DNA of 43,214 nucleotides from Demequina lutea (lineage in GTDB: Bacteria; Actinomycetota; Actinomycetes; Actinomycetales; Demequinaceae). Location of the stretch: positions 1 through 43,214 of the forward strand of contig QKAX01000139.1 of NCBI GenBank assembly GCA_003246255.1, read 5' to 3'. Below, in pieces: positions 8,360 to 18,332 of this stretch (the first letter of the stretch is position 1; each line of letters opens with the position of its first letter). Position numbers and translations under genes: made by a program. A model generated the notes under the pieces. That model saw only the letters and a program-made list of their open reading frames with translations, was not told the origin of the DNA and made no database searches.

Positions 8360-10951
8360 CTACAGTGCGCTGGTGGCCTGTGCGGAGACGGCGCGGCGAA
8401 TCTCGTCGAGCCCCTCGCGCACAATCTTCACGAGCACGGACGGGGCCTCCGCATTCTCTGCAAGCCAGGCCTCCACCGCATCGGCGAGACCGTCCACACG
8501 GCCAGCCGCCCAGGTGGGGAACACGTAGCGCGCCACCCGGGCTCCCACGAACCCCTCGTTCGCCTCGTAATAGCCGCGCAGCTCCGCCAGGAGGGGCAGG
8601 GCGAGCGGGGCCATGAGCGACGGATCTGTCGCTCGCGCGATGCCCAGTCCGATCTCGTACTGCACAGCATTCGGCACGGGGGCCACGGGTCGCACGAGAG
8701 CGTCCCACGCGCGCTGCTTGGCACCGAGCGTGCCGATGGCCGCCCGCACGCCCGCAGCGCGACGTTGACCGGCGGCGCCTGGGTCCATCGCGAGGCGCCC
8801 GGCGATGGTGCCGTCTCCCGCTCCACCGGCGGCGACCACGCCGGCGAGCAAGTCCCACGCGAGGTCGGCGTCGACCTCGAGGCCCGTGAATTTGATGGCG
8901 CCGTCCATGAGATCGGCGAGCCGCGCGGCCTGCGTGGGTGTGGCGACGACGCGCGCGTAGGCCTTCACCGCCTGCAGCTGAAGGTCGGAGCCGGGTGCGG
9001 CGCCCTCCAGGACGGTCCACAGGCGTTCCGCCGCGCGCTCGCCCTCGCGAAGGGCTCCGCTGGGGTGCACGTAGCGGCCAAGAGCCACCGCGAGGTTGCG
9101 GATGTGCGCCTCGGCGGTCTCCGAGTTGGTGACGTTCGGCATCGCCGTGAGCACGGCGTCGATGTAGCGCTCGGCGGGTAGCACGCCGTCGCGGCACATG
9201 TGCCACAGGGCGTCGAGCACCGACGACAGCGCTGTGGCGTCCTTGAGGTGGCCCACGTAGCCCGCCACCGTCTCGAGCGACACCTCGTCGAGCTGGGCCT
9301 TGGCATACGTGCGGTCGAGGTCGTTGACAAGCAGGAGGTCGGGGCGTTGCTTGCCCACGACGTCGGCCACGCCGGTGAGCGCGCCACCCACAGCGGCCTC
9401 TACTGCCCACTCGCGCGTGAACCCGCCCGCAGCGTGCGAGTAGCCGGCGATGGTGACGCGGTGCGGCCTGTGCGTGGGGAAGTCCTCCGGCACATCCTCC
9501 GCGACGGCGAACTCGGTGATGACGCCATCGCCGTCAGTGTCGATGACCGGCCGCAACGTGGTGGCTCCGGGAGTCTGCAACCAGACCTGCGCCCACTCGG
9601 CGAGCGAGCGCCCGGAGGCCTTCTCCACCTCGGCCAGGAACTCGGCGAGCGTCGCGTTTCCCCATGCATAGCGCTTCAGATACGCGGCGACTCCGGCAAA
9701 GAAAGCGTCCTCGCCCACGTAGGCAGCGAGCTGCTTGAGCGCCGACGCGCCCTTCGCGTACGTGATCATGTCGAACGCGCTCACTGTGGCCTCGACGTCC
9801 GGAATCTCGGTGACGATCGCGTGCGTCGTGGGCAGCTGATCCTGCACGTAGGCGACTGACTTGCGGGAGGCGCCAAAGGTCACCCACGCGTCCTTCCACG
9901 GGGTGGCCTGCTCGGTGGCCCACGTGCCCACGAACTCCGCGAACGACTCGTTGAGCCACAGGTCGTCCCACCACTTCATGGTGACGAGGTTGCCGAACCA
10001 CATGTGGCTGAGCTCGTGCAGCACCACGTTGACGCGCTGCTGGCGGAGCGCCTCCGAGGGCCGCGAGCGGAACAGCAGACGGTCCTCCGAGAACGTCACA
10101 CAGCCCACGTTCTCCATGGCTCCCAGGTTGTACTCGGGAACGAACACCTGGTCGTACTTCTCGTAGGGGAACTCGGTATCGAACATCTGCTCATACAGGT
10201 CGAGGCCCGCCTGCACGGTGCCGATCATCTCGTCGGCATCGAGGTGCGCGGCAAGGTTCTTGCGGCCATAGACCTTGGATGGAATCTCGCCCTTGCGCGA
10301 GATGAGGGTGCCGCCGGCCGACGCGTAGGGACCCGCGACCACGGCGGCGACGTAGGTGGGGAGCTCGGGGGTGCGACCAAAGATCCAGCGGTTGACGTGC
10401 TGCGTGCCGCCCTGCGCCGCGCCGATGCTGGTGGAGCGGCCGGGCTGACGCACCTTAGCGCGCACGGGGGTGTTGGAGACGACCTCCCAGCTCGCGGGGG
10501 CGATCACCTCGAACGCGAAGGTGGCGCGAATGTCGGGCTGGTCAAAGCATGCGAAGGCGGCTCGCGCGTCGACGGCGGCGAACTGGCTGTAGAGGTACGT
10601 CTCGCCATCCTCCGGGTCCACGAAGCGGTGGATGCCCTGGCCGTCGGTGCGGTACGCGTAGTCCGCCTCGACCACGAGCGAGTTCTTTGCCAGCAGGTCG
10701 CGCACCTCGATGCGACCCTCGCCGATGCTCTCGCGCGCGATGCGGGACCAGTTCAGCACCGCATCGTCCACCTGGGCGGCCGCGCAATCGACGAACGTGG
10801 CGGTGCCGGGCGTGGCGTCGAAGACCACGGTGGTGGTGGTGTGGAACGTGTCGCCCGGCTGCGTGAAGTCGAAGACGACGGTGTACGCGACGTGCGAGAC
10901 GAGGCCGGCGCGCTCTTGCGCCTCGGCCTTCAGCAGATTCATACCCGGCAT
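8360..10951 (-). CDS. pepN: Aminopeptidase N, M1 family
   Basis: GAMENVGCVTFSEDRLLF exopeptidase motif; HELSHMWFGNLVTMKWWDDLWLNESFAEF (HExxH-x18-E); start taken at MPGMNLLKAEAQ. Confidence 0.93.
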   Translation of the reverse strand: MPGMNLLKAEAQERAGLVSHVAYTVVFDFTQPGDTFHTTTTVVFDATPGTATFVDCAAAQVDDAVLNWSRIARESIGEGRIEVRDLLAKNSLVVEADYAYRTDGQGIHRFVDPEDGETYLYSQFAAVDARAAFACFDQPDIRATFAFEVIAPASWEVVSNTPVRAKVRQPGRSTSIGAAQGGTQHVNRWIFGRTPELPTYVAAVVAGPYASAGGTLISRKGEIPSKVYGRKNLAAHLDADEMIGTVQAGLDLYEQMFDTEFPYEKYDQVFVPEYNLGAMENVGCVTFSEDRLLFRSRPSEALRQQRVNVVLHELSHMWFGNLVTMKWWDDLWLNESFAEFVGTWATEQATPWKDAWVTFGASRKSVAYVQDQLPTTHAIVTEIPDVEATVSAFDMITYAKGASALKQLAAYVGEDAFFAGVAAYLKRYAWGNATLAEFLAEVEKASGRSLAEWAQVWLQTPGATTLRPVIDTDGDGVITEFAVAEDVPEDFPTHRPHRVTIAGYSHAAGGFTREWAVEAAVGGALTGVADVVGKQRPDLLLVNDLDRTYAKAQLDEVSLETVAGYVGHLKDATALSSVLDALWHMCRDGVLPAERYIDAVLTAMPNVTNSETAEAHIRNLAVALGRYVHPSGALREGERAAERLWTVLEGAAPGSDLQLQAVKAYARVVATPTQAARLADLMDGAIKFTGLEVDADLAWDLLAGVVAAGGAGDGTIAGRLAMDPGAAGQRRAAGVRAAIGTLGAKQRAWDALVRPVAPVPNAVQYEIGLGIARATDPSLMAPLALPLLAELRGYYEANEGFVGARVARYVFPTWAAGRVDGLADAVEAWLAENAEAPSVLVKIVREGLDEIRRAVSAQATSAL

Positions 10952-11074
10952 GGCACCTACTCTTGCACGCCCCAAGCGCCGCTCCCGACGCCTGGTCCCG
11001 GATGAGAGCCGGCGCGCGAGGGCGGGGCGGCCGCCCGCGGGTCGCGGGTGGCGCGGTCGTGGGGCGGAGGTCCC

Positions 11075-11102
11075 TTGTCGCGACGCTATACAAACGTATA
11101 GT
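11075..11102 (+). promoter_or_regulatory. Predicted TetR-operon promoter: -35 TTGTCG (11075-11080), 16-nt spacer, -10 TATAGT (11097-11102)
   Basis: Hexamers and spacing read directly; -10 ends 9 nt before the ATG. Confidence 0.5.
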
Positions 11103-11121
11103 CTCTTATACATGCGTATAG
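11086..11121. promoter_or_regulatory. Tandem palindromic operator candidate for the TetR regulator
   Basis: CTATAC-AAAC-GTATAG (11086-11101, perfect arms) and TTATAC-ATGC-GTATAG (11106-11121, one mismatch), 20 bp centre-to-centre; the second encloses the ATG. Confidence 0.7.
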
Positions 11122-11756
11122 CCGATGAGGACATCACCTCCGCCGCGCGAATCCGCGACGCTGCCGTCAGGTGCTTTGCGCGCGCTGGCTTCGACGCGAG
11201 CCTCCGCACCATCGCCGACGAGGCGGGGGTCTCTCTTGGCCTCATCCGTCACCACTTTGGCTCCAAGGAGGGCCTGCGCGCCGCGTGCGACGAGCGCGTG
11301 CTGTGGCTCATGGATGACCTGGGGCGTACCAAGGCGCAGTCGCCGTCGCCCATCGACGCCGCCTTCGCCGCGATGGCTGACCGCCCTGAGCTGGAGCCGG
11401 CGGTGCTCTACCTCATGCGCGGCCTCGCGGCGGGCGGTCAGTTCTCGGCTGCGGTGGTGGACCAGATGACGGCGAGCCTCGAGGAGTACCTCGAGAAGGG
11501 GGTTGCCGACGGCAGCATCCGCCCCTCGGGCGACAACCGGGCCCGCGCGCGCTACCTCGTCCTGAGCGGCGTGGGCGGCATGCTGCTCCACTTCATGCAG
11601 TCCGGCGACTGGTCCGAGCGCGCATGGCGCGACTTCAGTGCCCTCAGCACGCGCCCGAGCCTCGAGTTGTACACGCAGGGCCTGCTCGCCACGAGCGATT
11701 TCCTGGATGCCTACACGGCGCTCAGCAGCGACGGAGTTGAAGGAGGCGACGCATGA
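11112..11756 (+). CDS. TetR/AcrR family transcriptional regulator
   Basis: ITSAARIRDAAVRCFARAGFDASLRTIADEAGVSLGLIRHHFGSKEGLRAACDE is a TetR HTH. Confidence 0.9.
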   Translation: MRIADEDITSAARIRDAAVRCFARAGFDASLRTIADEAGVSLGLIRHHFGSKEGLRAACDERVLWLMDDLGRTKAQSPSPIDAAFAAMADRPELEPAVLYLMRGLAAGGQFSAAVVDQMTASLEEYLEKGVADGSIRPSGDNRARARYLVLSGVGGMLLHFMQSGDWSERAWRDFSALSTRPSLELYTQGLLATSDFLDAYTALSSDGVEGGDA

Positions 11757-12652
11757 CGGCAGTGATTGAGGCCAGCGGACTGGTCAAGACGTTCGGGCGC
11801 ACGCGGGCGCTCGACGGATTCGACCTCACTGTGCAACCGGGCGAGGTCGCCGCCTTCCTGGGGCCAAACGGGGCAGGCAAGTCCACCACGATCCGCATCC
11901 TGTTGGGCCTGCTGCGTGCCGAAGCCGGCGCCGTGACGCTCCTTGGAGGCGATCCGTGGCGCGACGCAGTGGCCCTGCATCGGCGTCTTGCGTACGTGCC
12001 GGGAGATGTGACCCTGTGGCCCACGCTCACGGGCGGAGAGGCGATCGACACGCTGGGGCGCCTGCGCGGCGGTCTCAACGAGGCGCGCAAGCGCGAGCTC
12101 ATTGAGCGCTTTGACCTGGACCCGCGCAAGAAGGGCCGCACGTACTCCAAGGGCAATCGGCAGAAGGTCGCGCTCATCGCGGCGCTCGCGGCCGATGCCG
12201 AGTTGTATGTCATGGACGAGCCCACCTCGGGCCTCGACCCCCTCATGGAGGCCGAGTTCCAGAAGGTGGTGCGCGAGCTCACCGGCGAGGGGCGCACAGT
12301 GTTGCTATCGAGTCACATCCTGGCGGAGGTGGAGAAGCTGTGCGACACCGTGACCATCATTCGCGACGGGGTCACTGTGCAGTCGGGACGCCTCGCGGAT
12401 CTACGCCACCTCACGCGCTCCGCCGTGACAGCGCGCACGCGTGACGACGCTGCGGGCATCGGCGAGCTTGCCGGGGTTCACGACTTCGCGTCGGGCGCCG
12501 ACGGCCTGGTCACCTTCTCGCTCGACGGCGACCACACGGCCGACGTGATGGCCGCGCTCGCCGCGCGCGGCATCGTCGCGCTCGAATCGGCGCCGCCCTC
12601 GCTCGAGGCGATGTTCCTGAGCGAGTACGGCACGGCCAAGGCGTCGAAGTGA
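11753..12652 (+). CDS. ABC exporter ATP-binding protein
   Basis: Walker A GPNGAGKST, YSKGNRQKVALIAALA signature, Walker B LYVMDEPTSGLDPLME; ATGA overlap with the regulator. Confidence 0.92.
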   Translation: MTAVIEASGLVKTFGRTRALDGFDLTVQPGEVAAFLGPNGAGKSTTIRILLGLLRAEAGAVTLLGGDPWRDAVALHRRLAYVPGDVTLWPTLTGGEAIDTLGRLRGGLNEARKRELIERFDLDPRKKGRTYSKGNRQKVALIAALAADAELYVMDEPTSGLDPLMEAEFQKVVRELTGEGRTVLLSSHILAEVEKLCDTVTIIRDGVTVQSGRLADLRHLTRSAVTARTRDDAAGIGELAGVHDFASGADGLVTFSLDGDHTADVMAALAARGIVALESAPPSLEAMFLSEYGTAKASK

Positions 12653-14249
12653 GTGCCTTCGCAGGCACCGGCATGCTGCTGCGCGTCGCGCTGCGCAAGG
12701 ACCGCGTGCGGCTCAGCGTGTGGGTGGGCCTGGTGGTGCTGCTCGCGTTCTACTGCGTGGACGCCGTCAAGGCGGCGTACCCCAACGAGGGCGACCTCGC
12801 GGCTCTGCTCGGCTTTGTGCAGGGCCCGGCGGGAGTCGCGATGACGGGGCCCGGCTACGGGCTCGATACCCCCACGTACGCGACTGTCTTCGCGGGCGTG
12901 TACGCGCTCTACGTGTACCTTGCGGTGGCGTTCATGGGCGCCACCGCCGTGGTGCGGCACACGCGCGCCGACGAGGAATCGGGCCGCTCGGAGCTGATCG
13001 GAGCGGGGGCGGTGGGGCGGTTCGCGCCGCTCACGGCCGCCGGAGTCGTCGCGATGGGCGCGAGCCTCGTCACGGGGGTCGGCATCGTGGGCGCCACGTG
13101 GAGCTACGGGAGCGCTGCCGACGCCTGGCTACTCGGCGCGTGCGCGGCGTCGGTGGGCATCGTCTTCGCCGGCATCGCCGCGGTGGCCGCGCAGCTCGCC
13201 GAGCGCGCACGCTCTGCGATGTCGATGGCCTCTGCAGTGATCGGCGCGGCGGTGGTGGTGCGCGGAGTGGGCGACATCATGCGCGAGCACGGCAGCTGGC
13301 TGTCGTGGTTCTCGCCGTTCGCGTGGGCGCAACAGACTCGCCCCTTCGCGGAGCCCCGCTGGTGGCCGCTGCTGGTGCCCGTGGTGGTGGCCGCGTGCCT
13401 GTGGGCGGCGTCGGCCGTGCTGCTCGCACGGCGCGACATGGGGGCCGGGCTCGTGGCCCAGCGCCCCGGCCGGTCGCATGCGTCGCGCTGGCTGGCCGGG
13501 CCGTACTCGCTCGCCCTGCGGCTCGAGCGGGGCTCGATCATCGGCTGGTCGCTCGGCGTGGGCTTCTCGGGACTGCTGTACGGATCCCTTGCCGCGTCGG
13601 TGCAGGAGTCGCTGGCGAACCTGCCCCAGAACCTCAAGACAGTGCTGCTCGCGCAGGATGGCGACCTCGTGGACGCGTACGCCGCCACCATGGCGTTCTT
13701 TGATGCGTTGTTGGTCGCGTGCTTCGCGATTGTGGCCGTGCATCGGCTCGCCTCCGAGGAGGCCGCAGGGCGCGCCGAGGTGGTGCTCGCGGCGGCCGTG
13801 AGCCGACGCACGTGGGTCGGTGCCTCGGTGGTGGCGGCGCTCGTCGGCTCGGTAGTGGTGACCCTCGCGGGCGGCCTGGGCCTGGGCATCGCCGTGGGTG
13901 CGTCGCTGGGCGATTCCTCTCGCGTGTGGCCTCTCGTGCTCGCGCAGGCGGCGTATCTGCCTGCGGTGGCGGTCGTCATAGGCGTCACGGCCGCGCTCGC
14001 GTCGGCGCGCCCGCGCTGGGTCTCGGCCGCGTGGGCGCTGGTGGGCTGGGGCATGTTCGCCGGGTTCTTTGGCCAGCTGGTGAGCCTGCCGCAGGCGGCG
14101 CTCAACGCGTCGCCGTTCCATTCCAGCACATCCCCAGGTCTCCGATCGAGCCGCTCGCCGCCACTCCGCTCGTGGCGCTGCTGGCGGCGGGCGCGGCGCT
14201 CGTGGGCGTCGCGCTGGTGACCTTCCGCCGCAGGGACGTGCCCGCGTAG
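12649..14249 (+). pseudogene. ABC-2 type exporter permease, C-terminal frameshift
   Basis: Multi-TM protein with GTGA overlap to the ATPase; frame breaks at tandem TTCCATTCCA (14116-14125); removing one TTCCA restores ...SPFQHIPRSPIEPLAATPLVALLAAGAALVGVALVTFRRRDVPA*. Confidence 0.85.
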
Positions 14250-14296
14250 GACCGGCGCTCCGCGTCCGCGGACCGTGCGCGCTGTACCGTGGCCGC

Positions 14297-14947
14297 ATGC
14301 ATGCCGACGCGATCGATCCCACCGCGGGCTTCCTGGCCATGGATGTGTGGTCCATCGTGGCGCTCGCAGTGGGCGCCGTGCTGGCGGGCGCGTGGGCGAT
14401 GTCGCGCGGCTACGGGCGCGACCCCCTCGGCGCCCTGGTGAAGTGGTGTCAGGCGCGCGGCCTCGAGTTTGTGGAGCGGCCGGACGAGCCCGACGTCGTG
14501 GGCACCTTCGCAGGTCGCGTGGATGGCGCCGAGGTGCGCATCGAGGTGAGCAGGCTGCCTCACCGCAAGCTCACCGACCTCCCGCCGCAGCTCACATCGA
14601 TCTCCGCCGCGACGGCGTACGACGGGCCGCCCGTGCTGATTCAGCCAGCGGAGTGGGTCATGGACGTCGAGGGGAACGCTGTCGAGGGGCGGCTCGCCAC
14701 CGGCGATCCGAGCCTCGACGAGCGGTGGGCTGTGTACGGCGCCGACGCCTTCGCGGCCAAGCGCGTACTCACCGCGGCGGTGCGACGCCGCCTCGCGGAG
14801 CCCGACACCGAGCTGTTGTCGCTGCTCATCGCGGACGGCGCCGTGGTCACCCGGCACCCCGGCATCGTGCACGAGGCCGCTGAGCTCGAGCGCAGGCTCG
14901 CGGTGGTGACCGATGTTGCCGCGGCGCTCGCGGCTCCCGTCGCCTGA
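14297..14947 (+). CDS. Hypothetical protein with N-terminal TM helix
   Basis: MDVWSIVALAVGAVLAGAWAM TM segment; -10-like TACCGT 6 nt before the ATG. Confidence 0.65.
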   Translation: MHADAIDPTAGFLAMDVWSIVALAVGAVLAGAWAMSRGYGRDPLGALVKWCQARGLEFVERPDEPDVVGTFAGRVDGAEVRIEVSRLPHRKLTDLPPQLTSISAATAYDGPPVLIQPAEWVMDVEGNAVEGRLATGDPSLDERWAVYGADAFAAKRVLTAAVRRRLAEPDTELLSLLIADGAVVTRHPGIVHEAAELERRLAVVTDVAAALAAPVA

Positions 14948-14998
14948 CCCGCGGCCACCGGCGTCGCCCGTAGACGTAGCGAGGCCCCAACATGCGCA

Positions 14999-15037
14999 GC
15001 GAGGCCCCCGGATCCCAAGCGGATCCGGGGGCCTCGC
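14999..15037. terminator. Strong bidirectional hairpin between convergent genes
   Basis: Perfect 17-bp inverted repeat GCGAGGCCCCCGGATCC-CAAGC-GGATCCGGGGGCCTCGC; no long T tract, but located between two convergent stop codons. Confidence 0.8.
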
Positions 15038-15047
15038 GCTATCAGGC

Positions 15048-17657
15048 TTACTCGCCCTCGGTGATGGACTCCCACGCGGCGGCGCGGTCGGCGGCCTGGT
15101 TCTCCAGGGCGCGGCGCACGCCGTCGCGACCCTCGATCACCAGGCGCTTGAGCGCGTCGTGAGCGTCGGCGTTGGCGGCGAGCCAGGCATCGGCCTTGTC
15201 CTGGAGGTCTTCCACGCGGCCGGCGTGCACGGTGGGGTAGAGGCCCTCGATCAGGTTGGTGGCCATCTCGTTGGTCTTGTCCTTGTAGACGCGGCGCAGC
15301 ATGTCGAAGTACTCGTCGATGTAGGGCTCCACGATCGCTGTGTCGTGCACGTGGTTGAAGCCCGCCGTGGTCTCCGCCTGCAGCGCGTTCGGCAGGTCCT
15401 TGCCCGCCGGGGCGTTGATGAGGGCGTCCCACGCGGCACGCTTGGCCTCCGCCGTGGGGATGGCCGCCTTGGCGTGCGCGGCGCGGCGGGCGCCCGACGC
15501 GGTGGCGTCCTTGGTGAGCTGCAGCTCGATGGCCACCTCGCCTGCGCGGCCGCCGGCGACGAGGGAGATCAGCAGATCCCACGCGAGGTCGGCGTCGATC
15601 GGTAGCTCCTCGAGGTGGAGCTTGTCGTCCAGGATCGCGGCCACGGTGTCGAGCATGGGCTCCGTGTTGGCGAGCGAGGCGTACGCCTTGAGGAACTGCA
15701 GCTGGTTGTCCGAGCCGGGCTCGGCGGCCAGCGTGAGCTGCCACAGCACGCGCGCGGCGTTGCTCTGGGTCTCGTCCGCCACCTCGGGGGCCACGTACAG
15801 GCCAAGTGCGGTCGCGAGCTGGCGCAGCAGCACCAGCACAGTGGTCGACTCGGTCTCCTGGCCGATGTTCTTCAGCACCAGGTCAACGAACTGACGCGCG
15901 GGCATCTCGCCGTCGCGCGTCATGTCCCACGCGGCGAGCAGCACCATCGAGCGGGCCAGCGGGGGCAGCGTGGCGACGTGCTCCACCGCGGCCGCGAGCG
16001 ACTCGTCGTCCAGGCGCACCTTGCAGTACGCGAGGTCATCGTCGTTGACCAGGATCAGCGCGGGGCGCTGCTTGCCCACCATCTCGGCGATCTCGGTGAG
16101 CTCGCCGTCGATGTCGGTCTCGATCGCGATGGAGCGCGTGAGCTCGCCGTCCACGAGGTCGTAGCCGCCGATGACGAGGCGGTGCGGGCGCTGCGTCGGC
16201 CATTCGGCGGGGACCTCCTGGGCGACGGCGAAGCGGGTGATGACCCCGGCGTCGTCCGTCTCCACGACGGGCCGCAGCGTGGTGATGCCTGCCTTCTGCA
16301 GCCACACTTCGGACCAGCCGCTGAGGTCGCGGCCGGAGGCCTTCTCGAGCTCCACGAGCAGGTCGTTCAGGGTCGCGTTGGAGTGGTGGTGCTTGCGCAT
16401 GTACTCCGCGACGCCCTTGAAGAACTCGTCCTCGCCCACAAAGTAGACGAGCTGCTTGAGCACCGAGGCGCCCTTGGCGTACGTGATGCCGTCAAAGTTG
16501 ACCTCGACGTCCTCGAGGTCCTTGATCTCGGCCATGATCGGGTGCGTCGAGGGCAGCTGGTCCTGACGGTAGGCCCACGACTTCTCAAGCGAGTTGAACG
16601 TGACCCAGTTGTTCTCCCACTTGGTGGTCTTCACAGTGGCGAGGGTTGAGGTGAACTCCGCGAAGGACTCGTTGAGCCACAGGTCGTTCCACCACTTCAT
16701 GGTGACGAGGTCGCCGAACCACATGTGCGCGAGCTCGTGCAGCACGGTGACGGTGCGGCGCTCGACGCGCGCCTGCGCGGGCTTGGAGCGGAACACGTAG
16801 TCCTCGAGGAACGTCACGCAGCCGGCGTTCTCCATGGCGCCCGCGTTGAACTCGGGCACAAAGATCTGGTCGTACTTCTCGAACGGGTAGTCGGTCTCGA
16901 ACTTCTCCTCGTAGAAGGTGAAGCCCTTCTGGGTGTCGTCGAGGATCACGTCGGCGTCGAGGTAGTCGGCGAGGGCCTTGCGGCAGTACACGTTGGCGCT
17001 CAGCGTGCCCTTGCGGGACTCCACCGAGCCCTGCACCTCGTGGTACGGACCGGCGACGATCGCGGTGACGTAGCAGGGGATGGGCACGGTGGGGGAGAAG
17101 GTCCACGTGGCGACGCCGTGCGTGGTGCCGGCGATGTCGATCGAGCCCTCGGCGGCGGCCTTGGTGGACGGCGAGTTGCTCAGCACGTGCCAGTGATCGG
17201 GCGCGGTCACAGTGAAGCTGAACGCGGCCTTGAGGTCGGGCTGCTCGAACACTGCGTAGACGCGGCGGGTGTCGGCCACCTCGAACTGCGAGTAGAGGTA
17301 CACCTCGCCGTCCTCGGGGTCCACAAAGCGGTGCAGGCCCTCGCCGGTGTTCATGTAGGCGCAGTCCGCGACCACCACGAGGGTGTTGTCCTCGGCCAGG
17401 TTCGGCAGCGCGATGCGGGAGTCCACAAAGTGGGTCGCGGGGTCCAGCTCCACACCGTTGAGCGTGATCGAGTGGACGGTGGGCGCGATGAGGTCAATGA
17501 ACGTCTCGGCACCGGCGGTGGCCTTGAACGTCACGGTGGAGGTCGAGCGGAAGGTTTCCTCGGAGGTGGTGAGGTCCAGCACGACGTTGTAGGTCTCGGT
17601 GGAGACGAGCGCGGCGCGGGCCTCGGCCTCGGCGCGCGTGAGGTTAGTACCAGGCAT
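15048..17657 (-). CDS. pepN: Aminopeptidase N, M1 family (second paralog)
   Basis: GAMENAGCVTFLEDYVF; HELAHMWFGDLVTMKWWNDLWLNESFAEF; colinear with the 8360-10951 protein. Confidence 0.93.
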   Translation of the reverse strand: MPGTNLTRAEAEARAALVSTETYNVVLDLTTSEETFRSTSTVTFKATAGAETFIDLIAPTVHSITLNGVELDPATHFVDSRIALPNLAEDNTLVVVADCAYMNTGEGLHRFVDPEDGEVYLYSQFEVADTRRVYAVFEQPDLKAAFSFTVTAPDHWHVLSNSPSTKAAAEGSIDIAGTTHGVATWTFSPTVPIPCYVTAIVAGPYHEVQGSVESRKGTLSANVYCRKALADYLDADVILDDTQKGFTFYEEKFETDYPFEKYDQIFVPEFNAGAMENAGCVTFLEDYVFRSKPAQARVERRTVTVLHELAHMWFGDLVTMKWWNDLWLNESFAEFTSTLATVKTTKWENNWVTFNSLEKSWAYRQDQLPSTHPIMAEIKDLEDVEVNFDGITYAKGASVLKQLVYFVGEDEFFKGVAEYMRKHHHSNATLNDLLVELEKASGRDLSGWSEVWLQKAGITTLRPVVETDDAGVITRFAVAQEVPAEWPTQRPHRLVIGGYDLVDGELTRSIAIETDIDGELTEIAEMVGKQRPALILVNDDDLAYCKVRLDDESLAAAVEHVATLPPLARSMVLLAAWDMTRDGEMPARQFVDLVLKNIGQETESTTVLVLLRQLATALGLYVAPEVADETQSNAARVLWQLTLAAEPGSDNQLQFLKAYASLANTEPMLDTVAAILDDKLHLEELPIDADLAWDLLISLVAGGRAGEVAIELQLTKDATASGARRAAHAKAAIPTAEAKRAAWDALINAPAGKDLPNALQAETTAGFNHVHDTAIVEPYIDEYFDMLRRVYKDKTNEMATNLIEGLYPTVHAGRVEDLQDKADAWLAANADAHDALKRLVIEGRDGVRRALENQAADRAAAWESITEGE

Positions 17658-17714
17658 GCGCCGATTCTGTCATGCGAGGGCGACGCGCGAGACGTGGCGG
17701 CGCGTCGGTCCCAC

Positions 17715-17729
17715 TAGCCTGTCCGTGTG
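17715..17729 (+). promoter_or_regulatory. Predicted leaderless -10/start: TAGCCT-N6-GTG (pnuC)
   Basis: TAGCCT 17715-17720, GTG at 17727. Confidence 0.5.
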
Positions 17730-18332
17730 ATGGGGTGGATTGCTGCGCACTGGACCGAACTCGTCGGCTTTGGCACGGGACTTGTGTGCGTCGCGCTCGC
17801 GGCGCGCAGGAACGTCTGGAACTACCCGATCGGGCTGGCAAACAACGTCGCCTTCTTTGTGCTCTTCCTTGGCGCTGGCCTCTACGCGAGCGCCGGCCTG
17901 CAGGTGGTCTACGGCGCGCTGGCTGTGCACGGCTGGTTCCGTTGGGTCACGCGCGTAGAGAAGGACAGGGAGTACATCGCCCGCACGCCTCGCCGCCACG
18001 TGCCAGCGCTTGTCGCGGCGTTCGTGGTGCTCGCGGCTGCCATCGCATGGGTGCTGCTGACGTATACGGACTCCACGGTGGCCGGCTGGGACGCCTCGAC
18101 CACGGCCGCGAGCCTGGTGGCGCAGTACCTGCTCAACCGCAAGCGCATCGAGAACTGGTGGGTGTGGATGGGCGTGGACGTCGTCTTTGCCGTGCTTGCC
18201 GCCGCGTCGGGCCTGTGGATCACTGCCTCCCTGTACGTCATCTTCTTTGTGCTGTGCGTCTGCGGCTACCGCTCGTGGCTCGCTGTGGAGGCGGCCGCGC
18301 GCCGCGATGTCCAGGTGCCGGCGAATGCCTAG
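17727..18332 (+). CDS. pnuC: Nicotinamide riboside transporter PnuC
   Basis: RNVWNYPIGLANNVAFFVLFLGAGLYASAGLQVVYGALAVHGWFRWV is PnuC-typical; followed by nadR. Confidence 0.9.
   Translation: MMGWIAAHWTELVGFGTGLVCVALAARRNVWNYPIGLANNVAFFVLFLGAGLYASAGLQVVYGALAVHGWFRWVTRVEKDREYIARTPRRHVPALVAAFVVLAAAIAWVLLTYTDSTVAGWDASTTAASLVAQYLLNRKRIENWWVWMGVDVVFAVLAAASGLWITASLYVIFFVLCVCGYRSWLAVEAAARRDVQVPANA

Noticed and set aside
8136-9410. 424-aa minus-strand ORF over the pepN 3' region
   Set aside because: Alternate frame of the same strand as pepN; Arg-rich and motif-free
10710-11111. N-terminal extension of the TetR ORF (ORF track start 10710)
   Set aside because: Would run antisense into pepN; promoter/operator and HTH placement support the start at 11112
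14979-14988. Extra GCGAGGCCCC copy upstream of the 14999-15037 hairpin
   Set aside because: Could form an alternative pairing with the 3' arm, but the perfect 17-bp hairpin would dominate; no evidence for a switch
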